A stretch of 43,628 nt of DNA from Acidobacteriota bacterium. Lineage in GTDB: Bacteria > Actinomycetota > Actinomycetes > Actinomycetales > Microbacteriaceae. A program made the position numbers and the translations under genes. Location: contig JABBOD010000019.1 of assembly GCA_019351995.1 (NCBI GenBank), positions 1-43,628 of the forward strand. The letters are read 5' to 3'. The first letter of the stretch is position 1, and every line of letters begins with the position of its first letter. Under the pieces are notes generated by a model. The model did no database searches, was not told where the DNA came from, and worked only from the letters and a program-made list of their open reading frames with translations. Shown piece by piece: positions 9,712 to 17,709 of the stretch.

Positions 9712-10942
9712 CGACACCGGTCGGGCATTTGAAGTCGACACGGCAGTGCTTGCGGTCGCGCTCGCTGTCGCCTTGAGGCGGGCGGGCATCCCGAGCACCC
9801 CCGATCGATCCGTCTGGCTCGTCGATGCCGTGCATCTGGTCCCTCCGCGCACTCGTTCGGAGCTGTACTGGACGTGTCGCGCCGTGTTCGTCACCTCCAC
9901 GCAGCAAGTGCCTCGATTCGACGCGGTCTTCGAGGCGATCTTCGGGGGAGCGGAGGACCCGGCCGATTCTCGCGGTGACCCGAACGCGCCCGAGCTGGAG
10001 GTCGTCCGCCGCCGCACGGCCGCGGACGACCGCCCGATAACGAGCGCGCCCGGCGGCGGCCCGGCCGGTCCGACCCCGCCAGCGGCAGCGGGATCCGACG
10101 ACAGCGGGACCGGCGAGGAACAGGAGGGCACCGACGCGTTTCTTCTGGCGGCAAGCGACGAAGAACGGTTGCACGACGCCTCCTTCGCCGCGCTCGACCC
10201 TGACGAGCTCGACCGCATTCGTCGACTCGTGGCAGCTCTCGCGCTGGCGACGCCGCTGCGTCCCGGGCGCCGGGATCGCAGTTCCCGGCACGCGCACGAC
10301 GCGATCGACATGCGACGCACCGTGCGTGCCGCGCGACGCAGCGGCGGCGATGCCGTGCGACTGCTTCACTCACGCCAGCTCCCGCGACCACGTCCACTTG
10401 TCTTGCTGGGAGATGTGTCGGCCTCGATGGAGCCGTATACGCGCGTGTTCCTCTCTCTGATGCACGCCGCCGTGGTGAGTGCGGACGCCGAAGCGTTTGT
10501 CTTCGCGACGCGCCTCACTCGACTCACGCGTCACCTCGCCGTGCGTGATCCCGACCGCGCGTTGGAACACGCGACCGCGGGAACCGCGGACTGGGCCAGT
10601 GGAACGCGCCTGGCACACGGCATCCGCGCCTTCATCGACGAGCACGGCAGGCGGGGTATCGCTCGCGGCGCCGTCGTCGTGATCCTGTCCGATGGTTGGG
10701 CGCAGGATGACCCCGAGGAGATCGAGCGCCAGATGGCGCGACTCGCCCGGCTCGCGCACCGGATCATCTGGGTCAACCCGCGAAAGGCATCCGTCGGCTT
10801 CCAACCGCTCGTCGGCGGCATGGCGGCGGCACTGCCGTTTTGTGATGCGTTTGTGAGCGGACACAGCTACACCGCGCTCCAGGATCTCGTTGGAGTCATC
10901 GCGGATGACAACACACGGACGAGTGGAAAGAGGAAAATCTGA
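9704..10942 (+). CDS. coxE: VWA-domain CODH maturation protein, CoxE
   Basis: Product of 412 aa. CoxE proteins are the von Willebrand A partners of CoxD in CODH metal-centre assembly. The VWA domain occupies about 225-400 and has an intact MIDAS motif, DVSAS at 237-241, with later Thr and Asp positions plausible in SGTRL and ILSDGW. The N-terminal half (DUF58/CoxE-type) has a long low-complexity Gly/Pro/Ala/Asp/Glu linker at about 115-145. ATG 9704 overlaps the coxD end by 8 nt. The stop overlaps the coxG start (TGATG). Confidence 0.9.
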   Translation: MADDTGRAFEVDTAVLAVALAVALRRAGIPSTPDRSVWLVDAVHLVPPRTRSELYWTCRAVFVTSTQQVPRFDAVFEAIFGGAEDPADSRGDPNAPELEVVRRRTAADDRPITSAPGGGPAGPTPPAAAGSDDSGTGEEQEGTDAFLLAASDEERLHDASFAALDPDELDRIRRLVAALALATPLRPGRRDRSSRHAHDAIDMRRTVRAARRSGGDAVRLLHSRQLPRPRPLVLLGDVSASMEPYTRVFLSLMHAAVVSADAEAFVFATRLTRLTRHLAVRDPDRALEHATAGTADWASGTRLAHGIRAFIDEHGRRGIARGAVVVILSDGWAQDDPEEIERQMARLARLAHRIIWVNPRKASVGFQPLVGGMAAALPFCDAFVSGHSYTALQDLVGVIADDNTRTSGKRKI

Positions 10943-11532
10943 TGGAACTTGAGAGCAGCTTCAAGGTCGATGCCCCGATCGATGAGGTGTGGAAGGCGGT
11001 CATGGACGTGGAGCGGATCGCCACGGCGGTGCCCGGTGCGGAACTCACCGCGAAGCTGTCCGACACCACCTACGAGGGGATGGTCAAGGTGCGCGTCGGT
11101 CCGCTGACGATGCAGTATCGGGGGCAGATCGAACTCATCTCACAGGACGATGCGGCGCACATCGCCGTCTTCAAAGGCAAGGGGCAGGAGAAGGCCGGCC
11201 AGGGCACGGCGGAGGGCACGGCAACCGTGACCCTCACCGAGGGCGGCGGCCAGACGGTCGGTGTCGTCCACGGGGACGTCGCGCTGTCGGGCAAGGCCGC
11301 GGCGATGGGCAAGGGCGTCATCAACACCGTCGCCCAGCAGATCATGGGGATCTTCGCCAACAACCTGCAGACGATGCTCGCCGGCGGAGAGGCGACGTCG
11401 GCCGGAGAATCCGCGGATGGCTCGGTGAAAGGAATGACTCTCGTCGCCGGAGCCATCGGGTCGCTCTTCCACCGCGGGGGGAAAGAGAAGGGGACCGACA
11501 GCGAGGCCGCCAAGGAGCCAGGCAAGGGATGA
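10942..11532 (+). CDS. coxG: CoxG, SRPBCC-fold CODH accessory protein
   Basis: Product of 196 aa. Residues 1-150 show the CoxG/SRPBCC pattern: ELESSFKVDAPIDEVW, PGAELT, YEGMVKVRVGPLTMQYRG and GQGTAEGTATVTL. The fold makes a hydrophobic cavity; mycobacterial CoxG has been reported to carry menaquinone between the membrane and CODH. The C-terminal segment GMTLVAGAIGSLF (about 164-176), followed by a charged tail, looks like an amphipathic membrane anchor and suits that role. The start overlaps coxE by one base; the stop is 3 nt before the next ATG. Confidence 0.9.
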   Translation: MELESSFKVDAPIDEVWKAVMDVERIATAVPGAELTAKLSDTTYEGMVKVRVGPLTMQYRGQIELISQDDAAHIAVFKGKGQEKAGQGTAEGTATVTLTEGGGQTVGVVHGDVALSGKAAAMGKGVINTVAQQIMGIFANNLQTMLAGGEATSAGESADGSVKGMTLVAGAIGSLFHRGGKEKGTDSEAAKEPGKG

Positions 11533-11535
11533 CGG

Positions 11536-12693
11536 ATGCGTGACGTTCTCGACTCGCTGCTCGCGGCATGGCGCTCGGACCAGACCGTCGGGCTGGTGAC
11601 AGTCGTGCGCACCTTCAAATCGGCACCGCGCGATCCTGGCGCCGCGATGATCGTCGGGGCAGATGGCGCCGCGACCGGGTCGGTGTCTGGCGGGTGCGTC
11701 GAGGGCGCGGTGTACGAGTTGGCGACGGACGCCATCGCCGGAGCAGCACCCGTCTTGGAGCGCTACGGGGTCAGCGATGACGAGGCCTTTGCCGTCGGGT
11801 TGACCTGCGGCGGGATCCTCGACGTGTTCGTCGAACAGGTGTCACGGGCAACCTTCCCCGAGTTGGAGGCCGTCGCGGACGATGTCGCGGCCGGCCGCCC
11901 GGTCGCGGTTGCGACGATCATCGAGCACACCGATCCGTCTCGCGTGGGGCGCAGGATCGTGGTCCGGCCCGACGGCTCCGCCGGAACCCTGGGCAGCGAG
12001 GAGGCGGACCGGCGGGTGACCGAAGACGTCAGGGGCTTGCTCGCGGGAGGAATCACGGCAACTCTCGGATTCGGGCCCGACGGTGAGCGACTCGGGGAGG
12101 GAATGCGGGTCTTCGTCAACAGCTTCGCACCGGCACCGAGACTCATCGTCTTCGGCGCCATCGACTTCGCGTCGGCATTGGCCCGGCTTGGCGGTTTCCT
12201 CGGGTATCGAGTCACGGTGTGCGACGCGCGCCCGGTCTTCGCAACGCCCGCGCGGTTCCCGGAGGTCGACGAGCTCGTGGTGCGGTGGCCCGACGCGTAT
12301 CTCGCGGAGCAGATCGAGGCCGGACTCATCGACGAACGCACCGTGCTCTGTGTGTTGACACACGATGCGAAGTTCGATGTCCCGGTTCTGACGCTCGCGC
12401 TCCGTGGGCCCAGAGTGGCATACATCGGGGCGATGGGGTCCCGCCGCACGCACGCCGACCGCGTTCGGCGGCTCCTCAAGGCCGGTCTCACCCGAGCGGA
12501 GACCGACCGGATCCACAGCCCGATTGGGCTCGATCTCGGTGCCCGCACCCCGGAGGAGACGGCCGTGTCGATCGCCGCCCAGATCATCGCGTTGCGGTGG
12601 GGCGGATCAGGTGCGCAGCTGTCGGAGGAGTCAGGACCGATTCACCGCAGCATCCAGCTCCCCAGCGAAGCGACGCCGCTCGTCAACGGGTGA
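11536..12693 (+). CDS. XdhC/CoxI-family Mo-enzyme maturation protein
   Basis: Product of 385 aa, full length for the family. The N-terminal XdhC/CoxI domain is canonical (TVVRTFKSAPRDPGAAM, GSVSGGCVEGAV, GLTCGGILDVFVE). The Rossmann domain (about 196-355) has RLIVFGAIDFASALARLGGF, VCDARPVF, VLTHDAKFDVPVL, YIGAMGSRRT and IHSPIGLDLGARTPEE. Family members bind Mo cofactor and help sulfurate it before insertion. This is the more conventional of the two XdhC paralogues in the operon, and it is the last cox gene. Whether it matches CoxF or CoxI of the reference cluster cannot be decided from order alone, so no symbol is given. Confidence 0.88.
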   Translation: MRDVLDSLLAAWRSDQTVGLVTVVRTFKSAPRDPGAAMIVGADGAATGSVSGGCVEGAVYELATDAIAGAAPVLERYGVSDDEAFAVGLTCGGILDVFVEQVSRATFPELEAVADDVAAGRPVAVATIIEHTDPSRVGRRIVVRPDGSAGTLGSEEADRRVTEDVRGLLAGGITATLGFGPDGERLGEGMRVFVNSFAPAPRLIVFGAIDFASALARLGGFLGYRVTVCDARPVFATPARFPEVDELVVRWPDAYLAEQIEAGLIDERTVLCVLTHDAKFDVPVLTLALRGPRVAYIGAMGSRRTHADRVRRLLKAGLTRAETDRIHSPIGLDLGARTPEETAVSIAAQIIALRWGGSGAQLSEESGPIHRSIQLPSEATPLVNG

Positions 12694-12730
12694 CGACGAT
12701 GGTGCACGTTCGCGCGCGCAATATCTCAAG

Positions 12731-13735
12731 CTAGGGCTCGCGCGGGACTCGCACTTTCAACGAGAGCGGGTCTGTCCACGCCCTGAATGCCACGATCTTC
12801 CCGAAGGTGTCGCCGTCGAGTTGGATGGTCTCGGCGCGGGCGAACCTGGCCGTCATGCCCGATGCGGTGTCGTACTCGAGAGCCCGGAGATCCTTCGTCT
12901 CGCCCATCAGTTTCCGGCCGGCCTTGGTCTTTCGGATGATGCCGTTCTCCCACGCGACACGCCACCATATCTGCACCCAGCCCACGATCCCCTTCGGGCG
13001 GAGGAAGACGATGTCGAAGAGGCCATCGTCGATGCGGGCGTCGGGAATGAGCAGCATGTTGGCAGGCAGCGTTCCGCAGTTGCCGATGATGACGGTATGG
13101 GCTCGGAGGTGCTGCGTCGCCCGGCGATCGAGTTGGAATCGGAGACGGAGCTGCGAGGTGTCCCGCATCGAACGGGTGATCGCGTCGACGTAGGCCAACC
13201 ATCCGACCCGCTTCTTCAACTCCTCGTTCGTGTTCTCGATCATTTTCGCGTCGATACCCAGACCGGCCATCACCACAAATGAGTGGCGGTCCCTCGAACC
13301 GTCTTCGCGTTCCAGATCGATGACACCGACGTCGATCGTGCGATCCACCCCGTTCAGGGCAACATCGATCGAGACCCGAAGGTCGTCCAGCACGAGGTCG
13401 AGGTTGCGTGCCAGCAGGTTTCCCGTACCCGACGGGACCAGGGCGAGGGGGATTCCTGCCCCCTGGAGCGCCTCGGCGACCGCTCGCACCGTGCCGTCGC
13501 CTCCCGCCGCGATCACCAGATCCACGCGCGCCTCCACCGCCTGCGCCGCAACGCCCGCTCCCGGGTCGTCTTCGGACGTTTCCAGCCACATCGGCGGACC
13601 CCAGGATCCGGTGTCGGCGGCGATCGCAGAACGGAGGTCATCGCGTTCCACTTTCACGGGGTTGTAAATGACGGCAGCGATGCGTCGGGTGCTCGACTGC
13701 TCGGCCGAATCATCCGACGTCGGGTGGAAGGTCAT
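12731..13735 (-). CDS. Diacylglycerol/lipid kinase family protein
   Basis: Product of 334 aa, typical of DgkB/YegS/BmrU-like soluble lipid kinases. The DAGK catalytic domain begins with AVIYNPVK (about 21-28) and contains the nucleotide-binding AAGGDGTVR (76-84) and PSGTGNLLARNL (101-112). The C-terminal beta-sandwich has NCGTLPANMLLIPDARIDDG and the late DGD (LDGDTF). The likely role is phosphorylation of diacylglycerol or a related lipid; the substrate is not determinable. It is convergent with the cox operon (37 bp between stops) and divergent from the DUF1206 gene. ATG 13735 is preceded by TAAGGT six bases upstream. Confidence 0.88.
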   Translation of the reverse strand: MTFHPTSDDSAEQSSTRRIAAVIYNPVKVERDDLRSAIAADTGSWGPPMWLETSEDDPGAGVAAQAVEARVDLVIAAGGDGTVRAVAEALQGAGIPLALVPSGTGNLLARNLDLVLDDLRVSIDVALNGVDRTIDVGVIDLEREDGSRDRHSFVVMAGLGIDAKMIENTNEELKKRVGWLAYVDAITRSMRDTSQLRLRFQLDRRATQHLRAHTVIIGNCGTLPANMLLIPDARIDDGLFDIVFLRPKGIVGWVQIWWRVAWENGIIRKTKAGRKLMGETKDLRALEYDTASGMTARFARAETIQLDGDTFGKIVAFRAWTDPLSLKVRVPREP

Positions 13736-13838
13736 GGGGCGACCTTATGCCGCTCGCCGCGCCAGCGCCGCCCCTTGAGTTCCGTCACGAACTGTGCCAC
13801 CCCCTTGAGGGAAAGCTCGTCATGACTAGGCTGATTCG
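13736..13838. promoter_or_regulatory. Divergent leaderless-type promoters, lipid kinase and DUF1206
   Basis: On the minus strand TAAGGT (13747-13742) lies 6 nt before the ATG at 13735. On the plus strand TTGAGG (13805-13810), a 16-bp spacer and TAGGCT (13827-13832) lead to GTG 13839 after 6 nt. Both transcripts would begin at the start codon. Confidence 0.5.
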
Positions 13839-14645
13839 GTGAGGTCAACCCCCGGACGTGCCGCCAGAACCACGGGGAACAGCCGCATCCTGCACGGCCT
13901 TGCTCGGCTCGGGTACGCCGTCAATGGCTTGCTTCACGCCCTGATCGGCATCATCGCGATCGAGATCGCGCTGGGAGTCGGCGGTGGTCAGGCCGATCAG
14001 TCTGGTGCTCTCTCGGCGCTGGCGCAGACGCCCGGGGGTGTGTTCATCCTGTGGACGGTGTTTGTGGGACTGACGGCTCTGGGGCTGTGGCTGATCCTGA
14101 ACTCGTTCCTCACCGCTCCCGCCGCCACGACGAAGCGGGTCGGGCACTACCTCTCCGAGATCGGCAAGGGTGTTGCCTATCTCGCGGTTGCCGCCACGAC
14201 ACTCACCTTCGCGCGTGGCGGCAGCACCAACAGCGCGACGACCAGCACCCAGGCGAGCGGCGCCATCCTCTCGCTGCCCGGGGGTGTCCTCCTGGTCGTG
14301 GTCATCGGGGTGATCGTCGTCGCCATCGGCGGCTATTTCGTGGTGAAAGGTGCGACGAAGCGCTTCACCCGCGACCTCAACCTTCCGTCAGGCAGCGCCG
14401 GGAGGGCGACCATCGCGATTGGCAGGTTCGGGTACATCGCCAAGGGAGTGGTCCTCGGCGTCGTCGGCGTTCTGTTCTGGGTCGCGGCCGCGACTCTGGA
14501 TCCCGCCAAATCCTCGGGTCTGGATGGTGGGCTGAAAACCCTGAGGACGCTGCCCCTGGGAACGGTGATCCTGTTCCTCGTGGGTGTGGGACTCATCGCG
14601 TACGCGCTGTACAGCTTCGTGCGCGCTCGGTACGCGCGCCTGTAG
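13839..14645 (+). CDS. DUF1206 membrane protein
   Basis: Product of 268 aa with six predicted membrane helices in three pairs, matching the triplicated DUF1206 unit. The repeat hallmark is a helix starting at an RxGYxxxGxxH/L-type turn: LARLGYAVNGLLHALIG near residue 21, the region near 100 (IGKGVAYLAVA) and IGRFGYIAKGVVLGVVG near 193. The function of the family is unknown; it is common in actinobacteria and cyanobacteria. GTG 13839 has no Shine-Dalgarno but has a -10-like box 6 nt upstream, so it may be leaderless. The N-terminus has several Arg residues before the first helix, favouring a cytoplasmic N-terminus. Confidence 0.85.
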   Translation: MRSTPGRAARTTGNSRILHGLARLGYAVNGLLHALIGIIAIEIALGVGGGQADQSGALSALAQTPGGVFILWTVFVGLTALGLWLILNSFLTAPAATTKRVGHYLSEIGKGVAYLAVAATTLTFARGGSTNSATTSTQASGAILSLPGGVLLVVVIGVIVVAIGGYFVVKGATKRFTRDLNLPSGSAGRATIAIGRFGYIAKGVVLGVVGVLFWVAAATLDPAKSSGLDGGLKTLRTLPLGTVILFLVGVGLIAYALYSFVRARYARL

Positions 14646-14715
14646 CCGATGCCGCTGCAGAGCGGCGACGAGGTCCGATACGCCGCACCGGGTGGGCTCC
14701 TGAGGTGGCGACAGG

Positions 14716-14727
14716 CAGAATGGTCGC
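14716..14727 (+). promoter_or_regulatory. Candidate leaderless -10 of glmU
   Basis: CAGAAT at 14716-14721 lies exactly 6 nt before ATG 14728, with no Shine-Dalgarno. The identical hexamer and spacing occur before hisS and the CPBP gene. Confidence 0.5.
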
Positions 14728-16173
14728 ATGACAGACCCCCGCCTCGCCGTCATCGTCCTCGCCGCCGGCCAGGGCACGCGCATGAAGAGTTCGCGGGCGA
14801 AGGTGTTGCATCCGCTCGCCGGAGTCCCCCTGATCGGTCATGTCTTGGCCACCGCGCGTGAGCTGTCGGCGGCGCACACGATCGCCGTGGTCCGGCACGA
14901 GCGCCACGCGGTGTCCGCCGCGATCCTCGAACTCATGCCCGAGGCCCTCGTTGTCGATCAGGACGACACCCCCGGCACCGGGCGTGCCGTCGAACTGGGA
15001 GTGCACGCTCTCCCGGCCGATTTCGACGGGGATGTCGTGGTGGTCAGTGGCGATGTCCCGCTCCTGGACGCCGCCACCCTCTCCGTACTCATCACCGCCC
15101 ACCGCACTGCCGCGGCGTCCGCGACCGTCTTGAGTGCGATGGTCGATGACGCCACCGGATACGGTCGCATCATCCGCGATGCCACCGGCGCGCTCATCAA
15201 GATCACCGAGCAGAAGGACGCCACCGCCGAGGAACTGGCCATCCTCGAGATCAACTCGGGCACCTACGTCTTCTCGTCGTCGTCGTTGCGTGAGCAGCTG
15301 CCGCTGATCGGGACGGACAACGCGCAGGGCGAGAAGTACCTCACGGATGCGATTGGGCTGCTGCAGGCGACAGGGCAGCGTGTCGCCGCGGTTCCGGCGC
15401 CAGCGGCCTGGATGGTCGAAGGTGTCAACGATCGCGTCCAGCTTGCCGTGACGGCGGCTCGACTCAACGCCATGATCGTGCGTGGCTGGCAGCTGGCGGG
15501 CGTCACCGTTCAGGATCCCGCGACCACCTGGATCGACATCCGCTCGACCCTCGCCGAGGACGTCGCGCTGCTCCCCGGCACCCACATCGCCGGCGCGACC
15601 ACGATCGCGCGGGGTGCGCAGATCGGACCGCAGACCACCCTGCTCGACTGCGAAGTGGGCGAAAACGCGACCATCAACCGCACCGACGCGACGCTGGCGG
15701 TCATCGGGGCCGGGGCATCCGTGGGTCCGTTCGCCTACCTGCGCCCGGGCACCGAGCTCGCCGACAACGGCAAGATCGGCACCTTCGTCGAAACCAAGAA
15801 CGCCAAAATCGGCGCAGGCAGCAAAGTCCCGCACCTGAGCTACATCGGCGACACGACGGTCGGTGTCGGCTCGAACATCGGCGCAGGAACCATTACGGCC
15901 AATTACGACGGCGTGAACAAGCACAAGACGGTCGTCGGCTCCCACGTGCGGAGTGGATCGCACAACGTCTTCGTCGCGCCGGTCACGATCGGCGACGGGG
16001 CATACACGGGTGCCGGAACGGTGGTGCGCAAGGACGTGCCGGCGGGCGCACTGGCGGTCAGTGTCGCCCCGCAGCGCAACATCGCGGGCTGGGTCGTCGA
16101 ACACCGACCCGGAACCGCCGCGGCCGCGGACGCCGCCGCGACTGCTGGGCCCGACGACCCCGCCGGTTCATAG
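14728..16173 (+). CDS. glmU: Bifunctional GlcN-1-P acetyltransferase / UDP-GlcNAc pyrophosphorylase
   Basis: Product of 481 aa, the usual size. It makes UDP-GlcNAc for peptidoglycan in two steps. The uridyltransferase half (1-about 235) has LAAGQGTRMKSSRAKVLHPL with the catalytic Arg/Lys, and GDVPLLD. The C-terminal half (about 255-455) is the left-handed beta helix with hexapeptide repeats, GTFVETKNAKIG, KVPHLSYIGD and ANYDGVNKHKT, which carry the acetyl-CoA and sugar-phosphate pocket. The last about 20 residues are an Ala-rich tail. prs follows on the same strand, but a terminator-like hairpin and a separate -10 lie between them. Confidence 0.96.
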   Translation: MTDPRLAVIVLAAGQGTRMKSSRAKVLHPLAGVPLIGHVLATARELSAAHTIAVVRHERHAVSAAILELMPEALVVDQDDTPGTGRAVELGVHALPADFDGDVVVVSGDVPLLDAATLSVLITAHRTAAASATVLSAMVDDATGYGRIIRDATGALIKITEQKDATAEELAILEINSGTYVFSSSSLREQLPLIGTDNAQGEKYLTDAIGLLQATGQRVAAVPAPAAWMVEGVNDRVQLAVTAARLNAMIVRGWQLAGVTVQDPATTWIDIRSTLAEDVALLPGTHIAGATTIARGAQIGPQTTLLDCEVGENATINRTDATLAVIGAGASVGPFAYLRPGTELADNGKIGTFVETKNAKIGAGSKVPHLSYIGDTTVGVGSNIGAGTITANYDGVNKHKTVVGSHVRSGSHNVFVAPVTIGDGAYTGAGTVVRKDVPAGALAVSVAPQRNIAGWVVEHRPGTAAAADAAATAGPDDPAGS

Positions 16174-16191
16174 CTCCCGCTGCGCCCCGAA

Positions 16192-16213
16192 GGACCCCGG
16201 TGCGCGGGGGTCC
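16192..16213 (+). terminator. Terminator-like hairpin after glmU
   Basis: GGACCCC and GGGGTCC form a 7-bp perfect stem around an 8-nt loop, 18 nt after the glmU stop. There is no T-run, as is common in high-GC actinobacteria. Nothing else was seen in the 130-bp gap except the prs promoter. Confidence 0.5.
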
Positions 16214-16268
16214 CGCGTGTCGCGGCCGGGTCCGTCATGCGCGCGACGACCGCACGGATGGACCCCGA

Positions 16269-16294
16269 TAGACTGGCTCTCCGACGGCGGAAGG
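16269..16294 (+). promoter_or_regulatory. Candidate prs -10 and RBS
   Basis: TAGACT at 16269-16274 is a good -10 box, predicting transcription from about 16281. GGAAGG (16289-16294) then serves as RBS for ATG 16304. No convincing -35 was seen. Confidence 0.45.
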
Positions 16295-16303
16295 CATGGC
16301 GTG

Positions 16304-17278
16304 ATGGAGATCACCAGCAGCGGTGAAAAACGACTGGTGCTGGTCTCCGGACGGGCCCACATGGACCTCGCCAATGCGGTGGCCGCCGAGCTCGACACGG
16401 AGCTGGTGCACACCGATGCCCGCACCTTTGCGAACGGCGAAATCTACGCGCGATTCGACGAGAGCGTGCGCGGTGCCGACATCTTCGTGATCCAGTCGCA
16501 CACCAAGCCGATCAACGAGTGGCTCATGGAGCAGCTGATCATGGTGGATGCTGCCAAGCGCGCCAGCGCCAAGCGCATCACCGTCGTCGCACCGTTCTAT
16601 CCCTATGCCCGTCAGGACAAGAAGGGCCGCGGCCGGGAGCCGATCTCGGCCCGCCTGGTCGCCGACCTGTTCAAGGCGGCCGGCGCTGACCGCATCATGA
16701 GCGTGGATCTGCACGCCGCGCAGATCCAGGGGTTCTTCGACGGTCCGGTCGACCATCTGTTCGCCATGCCGGTGCTGCTCGCGCACTTCCAGGCAAAACT
16801 CGACCCGACGACGCTGACCGTCGTCAGCCCCGACATGGGCCGCGTGCGCGTCGCCGATGTCTGGAGCGACAAGCTCGGAGCACCGCTGGCGATCATCCAC
16901 AAGCGTCGCGACCCGCAGGTGCCCAATCAGGTCAGCGTTCACGAGATCATCGGGCCGGTCGATGGCCGCGTCTGCCTGATCGTCGATGACCTGATCGACA
17001 CCGGACGCACCATCGTCAAGGCCGCAGAAGCCCTCAAGGAGCACGGCGCGACCGCTGTCGTCGTGGCGGCGACTCACCCGGTGTTCTCCGATCCGGCCGT
17101 GGAGATCTTGCAGAGCGATTTCATCGACTCGGTCGTCGTGACGGACACGCTGCCCGTGCCTCTGGAGAAGCGGTGGGATCGCCTCACGGTGCTCTCGATT
17201 GCGCCGTTGCTCGCCCGCGCGATCCACGAGGTCTTCGACGACGGTTCCGTCACCTCGATGTTCGACGGCGCCGCGTAG
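16304..17278 (+). CDS. prs: Ribose-phosphate pyrophosphokinase
   Basis: Product of 324 aa, as expected for class I PRPP synthase. It makes PRPP from ribose-5-phosphate and ATP for nucleotide, His and Trp synthesis. Motifs include FANGEIYARFDESVRG, PYARQDKKGRGREPISARL (ATP/flexible loop), VDLHAAQIQGFFDGPVDHL, HKRRDP and the PRPP loop VDDLIDTGRTI. ATG 16304 is preceded at a suitable distance by GGAAGG; an in-frame GTG at 16301 would add one residue. The glmU-prs order is common in bacteria and links UDP-GlcNAc and nucleotide supply. Confidence 0.96.
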   Translation: MEITSSGEKRLVLVSGRAHMDLANAVAAELDTELVHTDARTFANGEIYARFDESVRGADIFVIQSHTKPINEWLMEQLIMVDAAKRASAKRITVVAPFYPYARQDKKGRGREPISARLVADLFKAAGADRIMSVDLHAAQIQGFFDGPVDHLFAMPVLLAHFQAKLDPTTLTVVSPDMGRVRVADVWSDKLGAPLAIIHKRRDPQVPNQVSVHEIIGPVDGRVCLIVDDLIDTGRTIVKAAEALKEHGATAVVVAATHPVFSDPAVEILQSDFIDSVVVTDTLPVPLEKRWDRLTVLSIAPLLARAIHEVFDDGSVTSMFDGAA

Positions 17279-17291
17279 ACCGACCCGCGAC

Positions 17292-17657
17292 TCAGGCGGG
17301 GGAGCCAGACGGCTGGTAGCTGAGGCCCGGGATCAGTCCGAGCCCGCGGAGCATCAGCTCCGAGCCATCGAAAGACGTCGCGTAGCAGTACCAGCCGGGA
17401 CCGTTACCGCCCCACGCTTCGAATCGGGCAACGGAGCCGGTGGCCTCGCGATCCCCTGCCTGCACCACGATGCGGCAGGCGGCGGCCGCGGTCTGCATCT
17501 GAACGCCGATCGTGTACAGAACGCCGGGCAATACCAGGGCGATCACCGCGATGACGATCACCACCCGCGTGATCGTGACCAGCAGCGGATGCCGCACCGA
17601 GCGCCCCGCCGCGGGCACGTACCCGGCGAGCTCGGGATGGTACTCCTCGTCCGACAT
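17292..17657 (-). CDS. Small membrane protein of unknown function
   Basis: Product of 121 aa. It has a hydrophilic acidic start (MSDEEYHPEL), one strong membrane helix at about 25-48 (HPLLVTITRVVIVIAVIALV) and an extracytoplasmic C-terminal domain with two Cys (Cys61 in AAACRIV and Cys91 in WYCYATSF) that could form a disulfide. The pattern resembles conserved actinobacterial small membrane proteins found beside prs or cytochrome genes, but no named family is recognised. Its first codons form one arm of a 17-bp perfect inverted repeat, so translation may be controlled by mRNA folding. It is convergent with prs, 13 bp apart. Confidence 0.7.
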   Translation of the reverse strand: MSDEEYHPELAGYVPAAGRSVRHPLLVTITRVVIVIAVIALVLPGVLYTIGVQMQTAAAACRIVVQAGDREATGSVARFEAWGGNGPGWYCYATSFDGSELMLRGLGLIPGLSYQPSGSPA

Positions 17658-17694
17658 GGTCAGCCCAGTTTCTCACGGGGCTGACCATGTCGGA
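17650..17694 (-). terminator. 17-bp perfect inverted repeat over a start codon; terminator or translation control
   Basis: Bases 17650-17666 and 17678-17694 are exact reverse complements with an 11-nt loop. On the minus-strand transcript this strong hairpin falls 15 nt after the stop of the cytochrome b operon and includes the ATG (17657) and next codons of the small membrane protein. It could end the upstream transcript, or hide the start codon of the downstream gene, or both. Confidence 0.65.
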
Positions 17695-17709
17695 TCCGGA
17701 ACGCCACCC

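Noticed and set aside
8773..10320. 515-aa minus-strand frame opposite coxD and coxE
   Set aside because: Antisense to two genes with intact Walker and MIDAS motifs; no family resemblance of its own.
14593..16104. 503-aa minus-strand frame opposite glmU
   Set aside because: A shadow of glmU codon bias; no domains, no RBS, low-complexity composition.
17404..17688. 94-aa minus-strand frame overlapping the 121-aa membrane protein
   Set aside because: It is the other-frame shadow of the 121-aa gene, Arg/Ala/Gly-rich and with no membrane helix or RBS.
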